Assembly (NCBI RefSeq): GCF_001422445.1
Contig: NZ_LMNA01000012.1
Coordinates: 186,001 to 250,000, forward strand
DNA: 64,000 nucleotides
Origin: Pseudorhodoferax sp. Leaf274
GTDB taxonomy: Bacteria > Pseudomonadota > Gammaproteobacteria > Burkholderiales > Burkholderiaceae_C
Direction: 5' to 3'
Part shown: one piece after another, positions 1-8,564 of the stretch
Layout of the letters: every line of letters starts with the position of its first letter
Position numbering within the stretch: the first letter of the stretch is position 1
The notes under the pieces: model-generated
The model's input: the letters and a program-made list of their open reading frames with translations, nothing else
The model's database searches: none
Told to the model about the DNA's origin: nothing
Program-made: the position numbers and the translations under genes

Positions 1-644
1 GTGGCCCTCGTGAGCCTCCAGGCGGGCCTGAACCACAGGCAGAGCGTGAACGTGACAGCTCCAATGATTGCCTGGAATACTAGGCTCCAGACGCCGAAAC
101 CAGCCAGAACCATGGCGATGACGGCGGCACTGCCGACGAAAGTGGAGGCAAGAGTCGCGGTCGCGATTCGTTTGTAATCGAGCGCTCGCCGCCGCATGGC
201 CAGCTGGCCGAACGATGCAGCCGATATAGGAAGAACAAGCGCAGAGACCTGCAGAATGCGCGTCAATTCAGGTTGTTTCATGAACGACGCAATGAATGGC
301 GCAAGAAGGCAAACAGAGATCGTCAGAAAAATCGCGACAGAAATATTGAGCCAGAACACCGTATTCATTTGCTGCGGTGTGATGGTTTCGCGTTGGACGA
401 CCGCCTCGCTCAAACCCTGTTCTGCCAGCATGCTGAGAAAGGTGAGAATCACGGTGGTCATGGCATACAAGCCGATCTCGGCGGGCGAAAGCACGCGCGC
501 CAAAACCATGAATACGCCAAGCGAACTCAGTCGAAATGTCCAGCTCTGGATAGCCGACCAGATCAATCCCAACCGCACCTTGTCGCGCAATGATTCCGCC
601 ACTTTGACTCCTGCTGTAGGTATGGAGGGGGTTTCAGTTGTCAT
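1..644 (-). CDS. Wzx-type polysaccharide flippase, 3' end outside window
   Basis: This is the N-terminal part (about 214 residues) of a lipopolysaccharide/EPS flippase of the MATE-like polysaccharide transporter family, which moves lipid-linked repeat units across the inner membrane. I translated it from the reverse strand: it starts MTTETPSIPTAGVKVAESLR and continues with several hydrophobic segments, the typical family start 'GLIWSAIQSW' and 'ARVLSPAEIGLYAM'. The ATG at 644 overlaps the stop of the nitroreductase-like gene by 11 bases, so it is the last visible gene of the minus-strand operon. Sampled rows are only 45-55% G+C, well below most of the window. The C-terminal half lies beyond base 1. 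Confidence 0.85.
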   Translation of the reverse strand, partial: MTTETPSIPTAGVKVAESLRDKVRLGLIWSAIQSWTFRLSSLGVFMVLARVLSPAEIGLYAMTTVILTFLSMLAEQGLSEAVVQRETITPQQMNTVFWLNISVAIFLTISVCLLAPFIASFMKQPELTRILQVSALVLPISAASFGQLAMRRRALDYKRIATATLASTFVGSAAVIAMVLAGFGVWSLVFQAIIGAVTFTLCLWFRPAWRLTRA

Positions 645-1680
645 GGATTGTCGTCATCGACTGTGGGGTGCGCCGGGGGGAGCGGGGTACGAGGGCGTTC
701 GCCGAAGCATATCCAACCGCCAAATACATGATGATTTTCTCGTGGTCGGCAATATTGCCTTGCTGGTGCGCGCGCTGGTCCAGGTCTGGCGCAACGCACC
801 AATTCAGGCAGCAGCTTGCAATGCCGCGCGCCTGTAAGGCGAGGATGAGGCTCATGGAAAAGAGACCCGAGTCGATGTAGGGTTGGTTGCGTTCCGAGGC
901 GTCGAAAAAATAGCGACTGTCGGCGCAGATAACGATCAAGGTGCTGAGCTGATGGCCGAATCCGGTGTTTCCATTTTGCAGTTCGAGCAAACGCGCAATT
1001 TGCTTGGGATCTCTGTAGATGTGAACGAGCCATGGCTGCCGGTTGCAAGCGCTGGGACTGAGTTGCGCTGCTGCGATTGCATCTTGCACAAGATCAAGTG
1101 GCACCACGACGTCAGAATAAGAGCGAACACTGCGCCTGTCTTTGCAAAGCTGATCAAATATCTCGGTCGTACCGTCGGTCGGACGATAAGGCACCGGCGT
1201 CGAAGAATCAGGTGCCGAAGGCATAGAGGTGTCTATGCAAGCGTCCAATGCGGTGAAGATGCTGGCTGCCTCGTGGGAGGGAGGTGGTGTTTCGTCCAGA
1301 CGGTTTCGATAAGCGCGCAATGTTTCAATGGCGCCGATATACACTGGATCGTTGGTCGAAAAGCCGGCGCGGTGCCAGCGCGCTACCAACTTACAAGTGG
1401 CAAGAACGGGATCGCGGCCGAAGAATCGTTTAGGGCCGGAAATGCACAGGCCTTTTTCCAACTTGTGGTATTGAAAAATGAGTTCCGCGCTGAGCTTGGC
1501 GTAGGAAGCGTCGTGTTCGGCCCAGAACATGAACCGCTTGGCTTGGGTGATGTCGCCAATGAAATAGCGCAGCTTGTGCCAGCGTCTGATGTTGACCTTG
1601 AATTCGTCCAGTCGGCGTTTTGCCCTTGGGAAAGGCTTGACCAGAAGATTCACAGGGGCCACTAGGAGCTTCTTGAGCAT
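634..1680 (-). CDS. Nitroreductase-family protein of an EPS cluster
   Basis: A 348-residue protein whose C-terminal half is a nitroreductase-fold FMN domain: RRSVRSY at residues 182-188 and SPSACNRQPW at 208-217 match the usual flavin-binding motifs. The first 170 residues are an extra region with a 'YHKLEKGL' motif (71-78) that I associate with nitroreductase-like proteins in polysaccharide loci. Its substrate is unknown. It sits between GT25 and the flippase, in the same direction, and overlaps the flippase by 11 bases, so it probably acts on the glycan, its lipid carrier or a modifying group. A role as an ordinary nitroaromatic reductase is less likely from context. Confidence 0.8.
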   Translation of the reverse strand: MLKKLLVAPVNLLVKPFPRAKRRLDEFKVNIRRWHKLRYFIGDITQAKRFMFWAEHDASYAKLSAELIFQYHKLEKGLCISGPKRFFGRDPVLATCKLVARWHRAGFSTNDPVYIGAIETLRAYRNRLDETPPPSHEAASIFTALDACIDTSMPSAPDSSTPVPYRPTDGTTEIFDQLCKDRRSVRSYSDVVVPLDLVQDAIAAAQLSPSACNRQPWLVHIYRDPKQIARLLELQNGNTGFGHQLSTLIVICADSRYFFDASERNQPYIDSGLFSMSLILALQARGIASCCLNWCVAPDLDQRAHQQGNIADHEKIIMYLAVGYASANALVPRSPRRTPQSMTTIHDN

Positions 1681-1740
1681 GGCTGCAGCCTTTCTCGATG
1701 TCCAGGCAAAGGCTGGTTGGCGCGAACTTGCCGAATGGTT

Positions 1741-2517
1741 TTAGTTGATCGAGGCGGCGCCCTGGTCCTGGGGCTTGCCGAAAGGGTGGCGACTGCAGAA
1801 CAGGTCGGACGACGCGCGTGCCGCACGTTCTCGGATCTTCCACGATAGCCTTGCAGCCCGTTGCCTGGCGGTGGGCAGGAATTCCTCCTGCGCCGAATGC
1901 CCGATGGTGGAAGGTCCGTGACGCTCCAGCACAGGAAATGGGAAAAGGCAGTAATTGCGCACGCCATAGTCCCAATACCTGGACATCGCCCAATCGACGG
2001 GCATGCACAGCACGTTGCACGAGCGGTGCAAGGCTGTCGCTCCTGTGCGGGTCAGCAGATAGGCCTGCGTGCCCAGCGTGAGGCCCCGAACGCTCAACAG
2101 ATGGCTGTGGTCCGACAGCAGCTTGTATTTGGCCACGCGTGCGTTGAGGGGGTGCGTGCTGAAGAGCTTGAGGATGTCGATCCCGTGTGACGACAGATCG
2201 TGCCTGCACAACGGCGCAATCGCCGGCCAGTCCACCACGGTGTCGTCCTCCAGAACGACCAACTGATCGTAATCGGACGCCAGGAACCAGCCCCACAGGG
2301 CGTAGTGGCTGGCATAGCAACCGATCTCCCCGGGCTTGAGGGGGCGACCGAAGCGTGACACCGCCAGCTGCATGTCGTACCGCAATGGCGCCTCGGCCTG
2401 CCGCAGGGCGGGGAAGAAGGCCCAGTCCAGGCCGCAGCCGTTCGCCGCTTCGCCGAACTCCGTTCGGCGCTTGGTGGCGCTCTCCATGCTGATCACGCGG
2501 ATGGCGGTCTTGGTCAT
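1741..2517 (-). CDS. Glycosyltransferase family 25 protein
   Basis: A 258-residue GT25 enzyme, the family of LPS galactosyl/glucosyltransferases such as LgtB and Lex2B. It shows GEIGCYASH at residues 63-71 and LEDD at 89-92, the conserved family blocks (the acidic block is thought to bind metal/nucleotide sugar). No signal peptide is seen, so it should act at the cytosolic face of the inner membrane. Its ATG overlaps the stop of the upstream GT4 gene by 4 bases, indicating coupling. GT25 enzymes are more usual in LPS than in EPS loci. Donor and acceptor cannot be told from sequence. Confidence 0.85.
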   Translation of the reverse strand: MTKTAIRVISMESATKRRTEFGEAANGCGLDWAFFPALRQAEAPLRYDMQLAVSRFGRPLKPGEIGCYASHYALWGWFLASDYDQLVVLEDDTVVDWPAIAPLCRHDLSSHGIDILKLFSTHPLNARVAKYKLLSDHSHLLSVRGLTLGTQAYLLTRTGATALHRSCNVLCMPVDWAMSRYWDYGVRNYCLFPFPVLERHGPSTIGHSAQEEFLPTARQRAARLSWKIRERAARASSDLFCSRHPFGKPQDQGAASIN

Positions 2518-3791
2518 GGCATGGCCTCGCGCGCAAGCGCCGCCTGTGCGGCCGGCTGCGGCAATGCGTGACGCCGACGGGCCGCGAGCGCGTTGATTTC
2601 TGTCATGAGCTGCAAGGTCTTGCTTTGGAAAGAGAAGTTCTGTGCCACGTGGGCACGACCGCTTTCACCCAGGTTGCGCGCCGTGGCCGGGTCGCGCAGG
2701 AGCGAGACGATGGCGTCGGCGAAGGCGCGCGTGCCGTTGGCCACGGCAAGGTGCTGCCCATCGACCGCGCCCAGGCCCTCCGCTCCGACGCTGGTCGCCA
2801 CGACAGGGCAGGCGCGCGCGAGCGCTTCGATGACCTTGATCTTGATGCCACCGCCGAAGCGGTAGGGGCAGACGGAGACAGCCGCACCGTCGAAGAAGGC
2901 ATCGATGTTGTCGACGAAGCCGGTCATGTGCACGCCCTGTGCCAGCAGTTCCGGCGTTTGCGGCGGGCATTGGGGCCCCGCAACGCGGAGTTGCGCGTCC
3001 GGCATCTGCGCACGGACCTGCGGCCAGACCTCCGAGAGCAACCAGTGCAGGCCGTCCACGTTGGGCGGGTGGAAGTAGTTGCCGACCATGGCCACGTAGC
3101 TGCCCGGGCCGCGTGCAACTTGAGGGGGGACCTCGGTTGCGACGGGGCTGAGGACGCACGGCACATCGGCCCAGAAGGCGCGCAGCACACCGGCGTCGGT
3201 CTCGCTCAGCGCCAGCAGCAGGTCGGCCGTGGCGTAATGGCGCATTTCGTAGCGTGCCCAGGACAGCCAGTTCAAGCCGTCGATGATGCGGCGCTTGGTG
3301 CTGCCGGCCTTGCGCCATTGGCGGTAGATCGACACGGTGCTCACGTCCTGGGTGTCCATGATGGTGGGCACGGCTGATCCAGCGCGGATGTATTGCGCCA
3401 CCTGCGGGAACTGAAACAGCGCGGCGATGGCGCTGGACCGCGCGATGACGGTCTTGATGGTGTCTTCCATCTCGCGCGATTCCATCACCTGTGCCGGAAC
3501 CGGCGGCCCGCCCAGCAGCTGGCGTGCGCGCAAGCGCCAGCGTGGCTGTGGTGCGGGGAGTGGCACGGTGGTGACGCTTGCGCAGAACTCGCGCAGCGCC
3601 GTCTTCCCAGCTTCCACGTCGTTCGTCGTGGTGTCGAACGAGACCCAGTGGATGCTGTAGTGGGCGGCCAGGCTCTTCAACAAACGGAAGCACAGCACGC
3701 CTCCACCGATGCCGCACCGCAGGTGGAATACCCAGGGGGCGACAACCACGATGGATGGCAGGGGCGTTCTTGTCGGTTCGTTCAGCTGCAT
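2514..3791 (-). CDS. Glycosyltransferase, GT4-like
   Basis: The product is 425 residues if the ATG at 3791 is used (protein starts MQLNEPTRTPLPSIVVVAPW). An open frame continues upstream, but its translation there is not protein-like and would overlap the preceding gene. The C-terminal half has the GT4/GT-B donor-site block 'FGGGIKIKVIEALA' followed by 'CPVVATSVGAEGL'. It belongs to the minus-strand glycosyltransferase operon, 91 bases downstream of another GT4 and overlapping GT25 by 4 bases. It likely adds one sugar to the undecaprenyl-linked EPS repeat; the sugar is unknown. Confidence 0.85.
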   Translation of the reverse strand: MQLNEPTRTPLPSIVVVAPWVFHLRCGIGGGVLCFRLLKSLAAHYSIHWVSFDTTTNDVEAGKTALREFCASVTTVPLPAPQPRWRLRARQLLGGPPVPAQVMESREMEDTIKTVIARSSAIAALFQFPQVAQYIRAGSAVPTIMDTQDVSTVSIYRQWRKAGSTKRRIIDGLNWLSWARYEMRHYATADLLLALSETDAGVLRAFWADVPCVLSPVATEVPPQVARGPGSYVAMVGNYFHPPNVDGLHWLLSEVWPQVRAQMPDAQLRVAGPQCPPQTPELLAQGVHMTGFVDNIDAFFDGAAVSVCPYRFGGGIKIKVIEALARACPVVATSVGAEGLGAVDGQHLAVANGTRAFADAIVSLLRDPATARNLGESGRAHVAQNFSFQSKTLQLMTEINALAARRRHALPQPAAQAALAREAMP

Positions 3792-3882
3792 TTCAAGAGA
3801 TGGTCGGTGTGGTGTGTGGCAGCGGTGCGGCCATGCCGGATGGAATGGCCGTGGCGTCCTGGCTCCCATCCGTTGGCTGAGG

Positions 3883-5112
3883 TCAGATCGAAGGCATGAG
3901 GATCTTCTTTTCGCCCTTGGCTGCCTGCGGCACATGCGAGGCCAGGGCGGTCGCCAGCGCGGCGACTTGCTCCGAATTCCACTCCTGGGCAGCAGCTCTG
4001 GCGGCCTCGGCGAACTGGCGCCGCAACGCGGCGTCGTCCAGCAGGCGCAGGATGGAGTCGGCAAACGACTGGGCGTCATCGTCGTCTGCCACGCAGAAGG
4101 CACGCTCGAAGTACGCGTCCAGCCCACGCGCACCCGAACGCGTGGTGACGATGGGCATGCCTGCGGCCATGGCGTCCAGCAGTTTGATGTTGATGCCGGT
4201 ACCGGCCCGCACGGGGTTGATCGCAATCATGGCGGCGTCGAACGCATCGGCGAGTTGGGGCACGAAACCCAGCCGCACGATGCCCGGTTGCGCTTCGATT
4301 TCGTTGGAAACCGCGCCGGCAAGCAGCAGTTCGAAGCCGGGCTTGGCTCGACGCACGATCGGAAGCACGTTGTCGATGAAGTGACGCGCGCCTGTCGTGT
4401 TGATGGGGTTGCCGGAGCCGACGAAGACCGCAGCTTGCCGTGCGGACGGGTTCGAGGAGACGGGCATGTCGATGAGGTGGCCGACTTGCAGGACACGCGT
4501 GCTGCTGCCGGCAACGCGCGTCGCAAAGTCGCGCGCTTCGCTGGCCTGGATGGCCAGGACGATGTCGGCGCGCCGAAAGCCCCTTTCTTCTTCTTCCAGG
4601 CTGGTGGAGAACCACTGGGGGCGCATGCCGGCCTTGAGGTAGGCGCGGTGCCGCAGGCCGAAACAATCGTGGGTGTCCAGCACGCGCAGGCAGTCCGGTG
4701 GCAGCGCTTCGAGGGCCTTGGATGCAAATACGTATTCGGCGAACACGACGTCGTACCGGTGCTGTGCGTGGAGCGCGGCGAGCTCTGCGTTGGCGGCGGC
4801 GCTGTACCAGTCGTCCAGGCGCCACATGAAGGCACGCTCGATGTTCAGGAACCGGCCGAGCTTGCGGGCCATGCGCGCGAGAGGGCCGGGACGCGGCGGA
4901 ACGGCATTCAGCACATGCACCCTTGTGCTGCCGTAACGTGACTGCATCGCCACCAGGTCGTAGGGCTCCAGCGGGATGTAGGCGAAGTGAACCTCGTGGC
5001 CGGCCTGGATCAGGCCTTGGGCCAGCGTCATGATGCGGACGCGGTTGCCCGCGTCCGGCGGATCGGTAGGCACAGGCGACACCATCAGGATCCGCAGGCT
5101 GCCCGCGCTCAT
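3883..5112 (-). CDS. Glycosyltransferase, GT4-like
   Basis: A 409-residue GT-B enzyme. The start at 5112 (MSAGSLRILMVSPVPTDPPD) gives a 4-base ATGA overlap with the upstream GT2 gene and a proper N-terminal Rossmann strand. The donor-site block 'GTGINIKLLDAMAAGMPIV' near residue 340 is typical of GT4. It resembles the next gene in length and layout, so the two may be distant paralogues adding successive sugars. Acidic run DDDDAQ and the tail show nothing unusual. Substrate unknown. Confidence 0.87.
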   Translation of the reverse strand: MSAGSLRILMVSPVPTDPPDAGNRVRIMTLAQGLIQAGHEVHFAYIPLEPYDLVAMQSRYGSTRVHVLNAVPPRPGPLARMARKLGRFLNIERAFMWRLDDWYSAAANAELAALHAQHRYDVVFAEYVFASKALEALPPDCLRVLDTHDCFGLRHRAYLKAGMRPQWFSTSLEEEERGFRRADIVLAIQASEARDFATRVAGSSTRVLQVGHLIDMPVSSNPSARQAAVFVGSGNPINTTGARHFIDNVLPIVRRAKPGFELLLAGAVSNEIEAQPGIVRLGFVPQLADAFDAAMIAINPVRAGTGINIKLLDAMAAGMPIVTTRSGARGLDAYFERAFCVADDDDAQSFADSILRLLDDAALRRQFAEAARAAAQEWNSEQVAALATALASHVPQAAKGEKKILMPSI

Positions 5113-6185
5113 CGGATCACTCCCAGCCTGGAAAGCGCCGTGCGCAATGCCTGGGGACGCGCGGCTGGCACGAACCGCCAGAGGATCAAGCGGTTGCCGG
5201 CTTTGCGCGGCAGGAGCGCAACGAGCGTTGTCCATACGCCAATGGCGGTCTTGCCTTTGGCGGACATTCCTTGCGGCTTGAACAGGGCCTGTACGACGTC
5301 CAGCCATACAGCGCCCGCACTGTCGCCAGGAATCGGGTGGGTCTGGGGTTCAAGGCGCAACGAGGCCAGCCTGTAGGGAAGGTACGACAGGCTGCCGTTG
5401 ATCGCGTCAGGCTTGATGTCGATGCCCACCCGCTGTGCGATGCGCCTGGCATAGGCATGCCGTTGCTGGGCACGCACGACGTGCAGTTGGAATTGCTTGA
5501 CGTCCAGCCGCGAGGCTGCGCCATCGTTGCGGCCATGGATGCGGTAGCAGCCCAGCACGTGGGGAATCGTCAGCACGTCTCCAAGGAACGGTGCCGCCGC
5601 GAGGCAACTCGCGTCGCCAGGTCTGCCGCACGAGTCGTCCAATGGAAAGATTTGCGCCAGGTACGCACGGGCGTAGGCGTTGCCTGAGCCCGGGGGGGTG
5701 GGGTAGGCGGTCGTGGTCGCTGCCCAGTGGCGGATGTCCTCGGGCGTCGGCACACCATGGAATTGTGGAATCACATTGCCCAAAGGTTGGCCGCCGGCAT
5801 CGATGGTGCGCATGCGGTACTGCACCTTGCTGACGCCGGGGCGCCACAAGGAGGCAACTTCGCGCATCACCTGCGGTTCGAGCAGATCGTCGGAGTCCAG
5901 GAAGATCACCACCTCCTCGGTAGCGAGGCGAAAGCCGACGTTGTACGCCTCCAGCTGCCCGGCATTCGCCTGATGCACGATCTGCACCCGGCCCCGGTAG
6001 CCTTCGATGACTTCGCGCGACCGGTCGGTCGACCCATCGTCCACGACGATCACCTGGACGCGGGGCCAGTCGACGGCCAAGGCGCTGTCGATGGCCAGGC
6101 CTATGAATTCCTGGTAGTTGTAGTTCGGGATGATGATGCTCAGCCCGAACGAAGGTTCACCGTTGGCGAGCATCGGTCTTCTCAT
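5109..6185 (-). CDS. Glycosyltransferase family 2 protein
   Basis: A 358-residue GT-A enzyme with the GT2 signature: 'LSIIIPNYNYQEF' at the N-terminus, 'VIVVDDGSTDRS', and the DxD-like 'FLDSDD'. It is the first gene of the minus-strand operon that ends in the flippase. A second ATG 12 bases in (6173) is also possible. The C-terminal half shares a pattern with the GT2 at 14,011-15,105 ('GNAYAR', 'YRIH', 'GDSAGAVW'), suggesting the two are paralogues on either side of the locus. Upstream is 447 bases without a recognised gene. Confidence 0.87.
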   Translation of the reverse strand: MRRPMLANGEPSFGLSIIIPNYNYQEFIGLAIDSALAVDWPRVQVIVVDDGSTDRSREVIEGYRGRVQIVHQANAGQLEAYNVGFRLATEEVVIFLDSDDLLEPQVMREVASLWRPGVSKVQYRMRTIDAGGQPLGNVIPQFHGVPTPEDIRHWAATTTAYPTPPGSGNAYARAYLAQIFPLDDSCGRPGDASCLAAAPFLGDVLTIPHVLGCYRIHGRNDGAASRLDVKQFQLHVVRAQQRHAYARRIAQRVGIDIKPDAINGSLSYLPYRLASLRLEPQTHPIPGDSAGAVWLDVVQALFKPQGMSAKGKTAIGVWTTLVALLPRKAGNRLILWRFVPAARPQALRTALSRLGVIR

Positions 6186-6632
6186 GATTGTTGCTGCGAT
6201 TGCCCAGATCGAGGGCGCATGGGCATGTGGGCCTGCAGCGTGCGGGGAGCGGCATCCTACCAGTCGACTGCCGAACCGGCCCAGTCGGAGATTCGCGGCA
6301 CGGCCGTTGCGCCATGCTGGGAAATCGCCCTGTGGCCGGCAGTGCTGGCTGTGGAGCGGCCATCACCAAGGGCTGGCCGGCAGCTGGTCGGCAGCAGATC
6401 GTCGGACCCCAGCTACCGCACGGCGACCAGCTGGATTGTCGGATTGGGCCAACCGAGCGGCGCAGACGAACGGTGCTATGGTGCGAAGGTGCCGAGATGA
6501 ATCAGCATGTAACGCAGAGATGGGTTTTTGCGTGCGCGTCAACGGTGGGGTGTCGTGGCCCGCAAGCGCTGTGGGTTGAAGATCCGCGCGGTCACGGCCT
6601 GGCAGCATGCGCATCGGCCGTATAACGCGTGT
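6186..6632. other. Intergenic region, no gene recognised
   Basis: This 447-base stretch separates the GT2 operon start (6185) from the stop of the small exported protein (6633). Open frames exist on both strands but none has protein-like composition, a ribosome binding site with a sensible start, or a family resemblance I know. It should hold the promoter for the minus-strand operon 6185-1. I checked by eye for a sigma-54 -24/-12 element in that direction and found none. Confidence 0.5.
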
Positions 6633-6965
6633 TCAGCCATTGCGCGAGCGTCGCCGCGCGATGATCGCCATGATGCACAGGCCGGCAAGTGCGGCATAGC
6701 TGCTCGTGCCCAGATCCTCCGACGGACCAGAGGACGCGGCGGCTTGGCGACGGAACGATTTGTCTGTCCCGGTGTCAGCGATCCTGCTGGGCAGCGCCAT
6801 CTGGGACATGGCTGTCTGATAGTCCTGCGGTTGTAGGGTGTATTTGGCATGTCTCGCATTGGCCTGGGGCTGGGAGACGGCGTCGGTCACTGGTGATGCG
6901 CTGGCCGCGCAACTGGCGGCGATCGCAGTGGCAACCAGGACAATGCGCGGCGAGAAATTTCGCAT
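6633..6965 (-). CDS. Small exported protein with C-terminal sorting-signal-like tail
   Basis: A 110-residue protein of unknown function. It starts with a clear Sec signal peptide (MRNFSPRIVLVATAIAASCA, likely cleaved after ASA) and ends with a short hydrophobic stretch followed by arginines (SSYAALAGLCIMAIIARRRS), then NG. That three-part tail looks like a PEP-CTERM signal, but the Pro-Glu-Pro motif is missing; 'GPSEDLG' stands in its place. The middle is Gln/Ala-rich and polar. It lies between the two halves of the EPS locus and diverges from epsF, so it may be a substrate or partner of the EPS secretion or exosortase system. No homologue family is claimed. Confidence 0.6.
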   Translation of the reverse strand: MRNFSPRIVLVATAIAASCAASASPVTDAVSQPQANARHAKYTLQPQDYQTAMSQMALPSRIADTGTDKSFRRQAAASSGPSEDLGTSSYAALAGLCIMAIIARRRSRNG

Positions 6966-7073
6966 GGTGAAGTACTCGGGTGGATTTAGCCACATGGATG
7001 GGGGGCATGGTGAGCGATTTTGTGCAGTGCAGCAATAGTCCAAATGTACTAAGTTGATGCCCTGTCGACCCGT

Positions 7074-7079
7074 CACAAT
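7074..7079 (+). promoter_or_regulatory. Candidate -10 element for epsF
   Basis: CACAAT followed by CGCCCG, 39 bases before the epsF ATG. It matches the -10-plus-CG pattern seen in front of rpsP, rplS and fmdB, but no good -35 is visible. It lies in the 153-base divergent gap shared with the small exported protein. Confidence 0.3.
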
Positions 7080-7118
7080 CGCCCGCGGAACACGCCGCGC
7101 TGCTTGTTCGGAGCTTTT

Positions 7119-8537
7119 ATGAATTTGATGGATGTTTATGTGTCGCTGCTGGCGCGATGGCGCACTGCGCTGATCGTGCTGATCGCAGTCGTCGGCGCCA
7201 CCGCAGCCTTCACGCTGACGCGTGTTCCCCAATACACGGCGCAGGCTTCCGTGGTGCTGGACGTGAGGACCCCGGATCCGATCGCTGCGGCGGGAACGCA
7301 AAGCATGGCCGGCACTGCCTACATGGTCACGCAGGTCAACGTGCTTCGCAGCGAGCGCGTGGCTGTGCGGGCGCTGGATGCGTTGGGCCTGAGCCAGGAT
7401 CCCGACCGCCAGGCGCAATGGCGCGCAGCGACGAACGGTGTGGGCAGCTTCGAGTCCTGGCTGGCGGACGGTCTGCTGTTGAAATTGGACGCAGCACCGC
7501 CGCGCGACTCCAATGTGATCGACGTGTTCTACACGTCGCCAGATCCCGTGTTTGCTGCAAAGGTCGTCAACGCCTGGGTCAAGGCCTATGTCGACACGAC
7601 GCTGGAGTTGCGGGTCGAGCCCGCCAAGCGCTACAACAGCTTTTTCGACAACCGCAGCAAGGAATTGCGCGAACAACTGGAGGCTGCACAGTCGCGGCTT
7701 TCGGCCTTCCAGCAAAAGATGGGGATCGTCGCCACGGAAGAGAGGCTGGATGTCGAGAATTCGCGTCTCTCTGAGCTGTCGTCCCAGGTCGTGCAACTGC
7801 AGGGACTGGCAAACGAGTCGAGCGGGCGTCAGCGGCAGTCGGCACAGAACGCGTCCGACATGAACCAGGTGTTCAGTTCCCCGGTGCTGGTGTCGATGAC
7901 GACGGACCTGGCGCGTGCGAAGACCCAGTTGAACGAGCTGGGCGAACGGCTGGGCGCCAACCATCCCGCCATGGCGGAACTGCGGGCCAAGATCGCGCAG
8001 CTGGAGTCCGGCATCGCCGCCGAAACCAGGCGTGTGGCGAGCAGCCTGTCCATCGACGACCGGATCAACCAGACGCGGCTCGCACAAGCGCAGGCCGCAG
8101 TTGCGGAGCAGCGTGCGAAGTTGCTGCAATTGCGGACGCACCGCGATGAAATGGCGGTGCTCGAGCGCGATGTGGAGAGCGCGCGGCGCAGCTACGACAC
8201 GACGCTGGCGCGCCTGGCGCAAACCTCCGTGGAAAGCCAGACCAACCAGACCAACGTGTCGCTTCTCAAAGAGGCCACCCCGCCGGCCTACCCGGCATCG
8301 CCGCGTGTGCGGCTGAACATCACGATCGGCTTCTTGGTGGGCTGCCTGCTGGCTGTGGCCGGCGCGGTGGTGCGCGAATTGCTCGACCGCAGGTTGCGGA
8401 CGGACCATGACGTCCTGAGCGGCCTCGACGTGCCCTTGCTGGGCGTGCTGCCCGCGAAAGCGGGTGCGAAGAGGATCGGTGCATCGCGTCGTCGGCTGCG
8501 GCTGACCTTGTCCTCGGCCCCCCCGAAGCTTTCGTGA
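7119..8537 (+). CDS. epsF: EPS chain length determinant EpsF (Wzc/GumC-like co-polymerase)
   Basis: A 472-residue inner-membrane polysaccharide co-polymerase of the EpsF family. An N-terminal Wzz-type region begins with a transmembrane segment (about residues 15-32), a long periplasmic coiled-coil region rich in Ala, Gln and Leu follows, and a second transmembrane segment (LNITIGFLVGCLLAVAGAVV) near the C-terminus comes after a Pro-rich 'ATPPAYPASPRVR' motif. The ATG at 7119 is chosen because CGGAG lies 5 bases upstream; an in-frame TTG 15 bases earlier has no such site. It controls chain length together with EpsG, which follows after 27 bases. Confidence 0.9.
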   Translation: MNLMDVYVSLLARWRTALIVLIAVVGATAAFTLTRVPQYTAQASVVLDVRTPDPIAAAGTQSMAGTAYMVTQVNVLRSERVAVRALDALGLSQDPDRQAQWRAATNGVGSFESWLADGLLLKLDAAPPRDSNVIDVFYTSPDPVFAAKVVNAWVKAYVDTTLELRVEPAKRYNSFFDNRSKELREQLEAAQSRLSAFQQKMGIVATEERLDVENSRLSELSSQVVQLQGLANESSGRQRQSAQNASDMNQVFSSPVLVSMTTDLARAKTQLNELGERLGANHPAMAELRAKIAQLESGIAAETRRVASSLSIDDRINQTRLAQAQAAVAEQRAKLLQLRTHRDEMAVLERDVESARRSYDTTLARLAQTSVESQTNQTNVSLLKEATPPAYPASPRVRLNITIGFLVGCLLAVAGAVVRELLDRRLRTDHDVLSGLDVPLLGVLPAKAGAKRIGASRRRLRLTLSSAPPKLS

Positions 8538-8564
8538 TGCCAATGTCAATGCGCTCAGGACTTC

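Noticed and set aside
6130-6625. Open frames in the 6186-6632 gap
   Set aside because: No ribosome binding site, no protein-like composition and overlap with the GT2 start.
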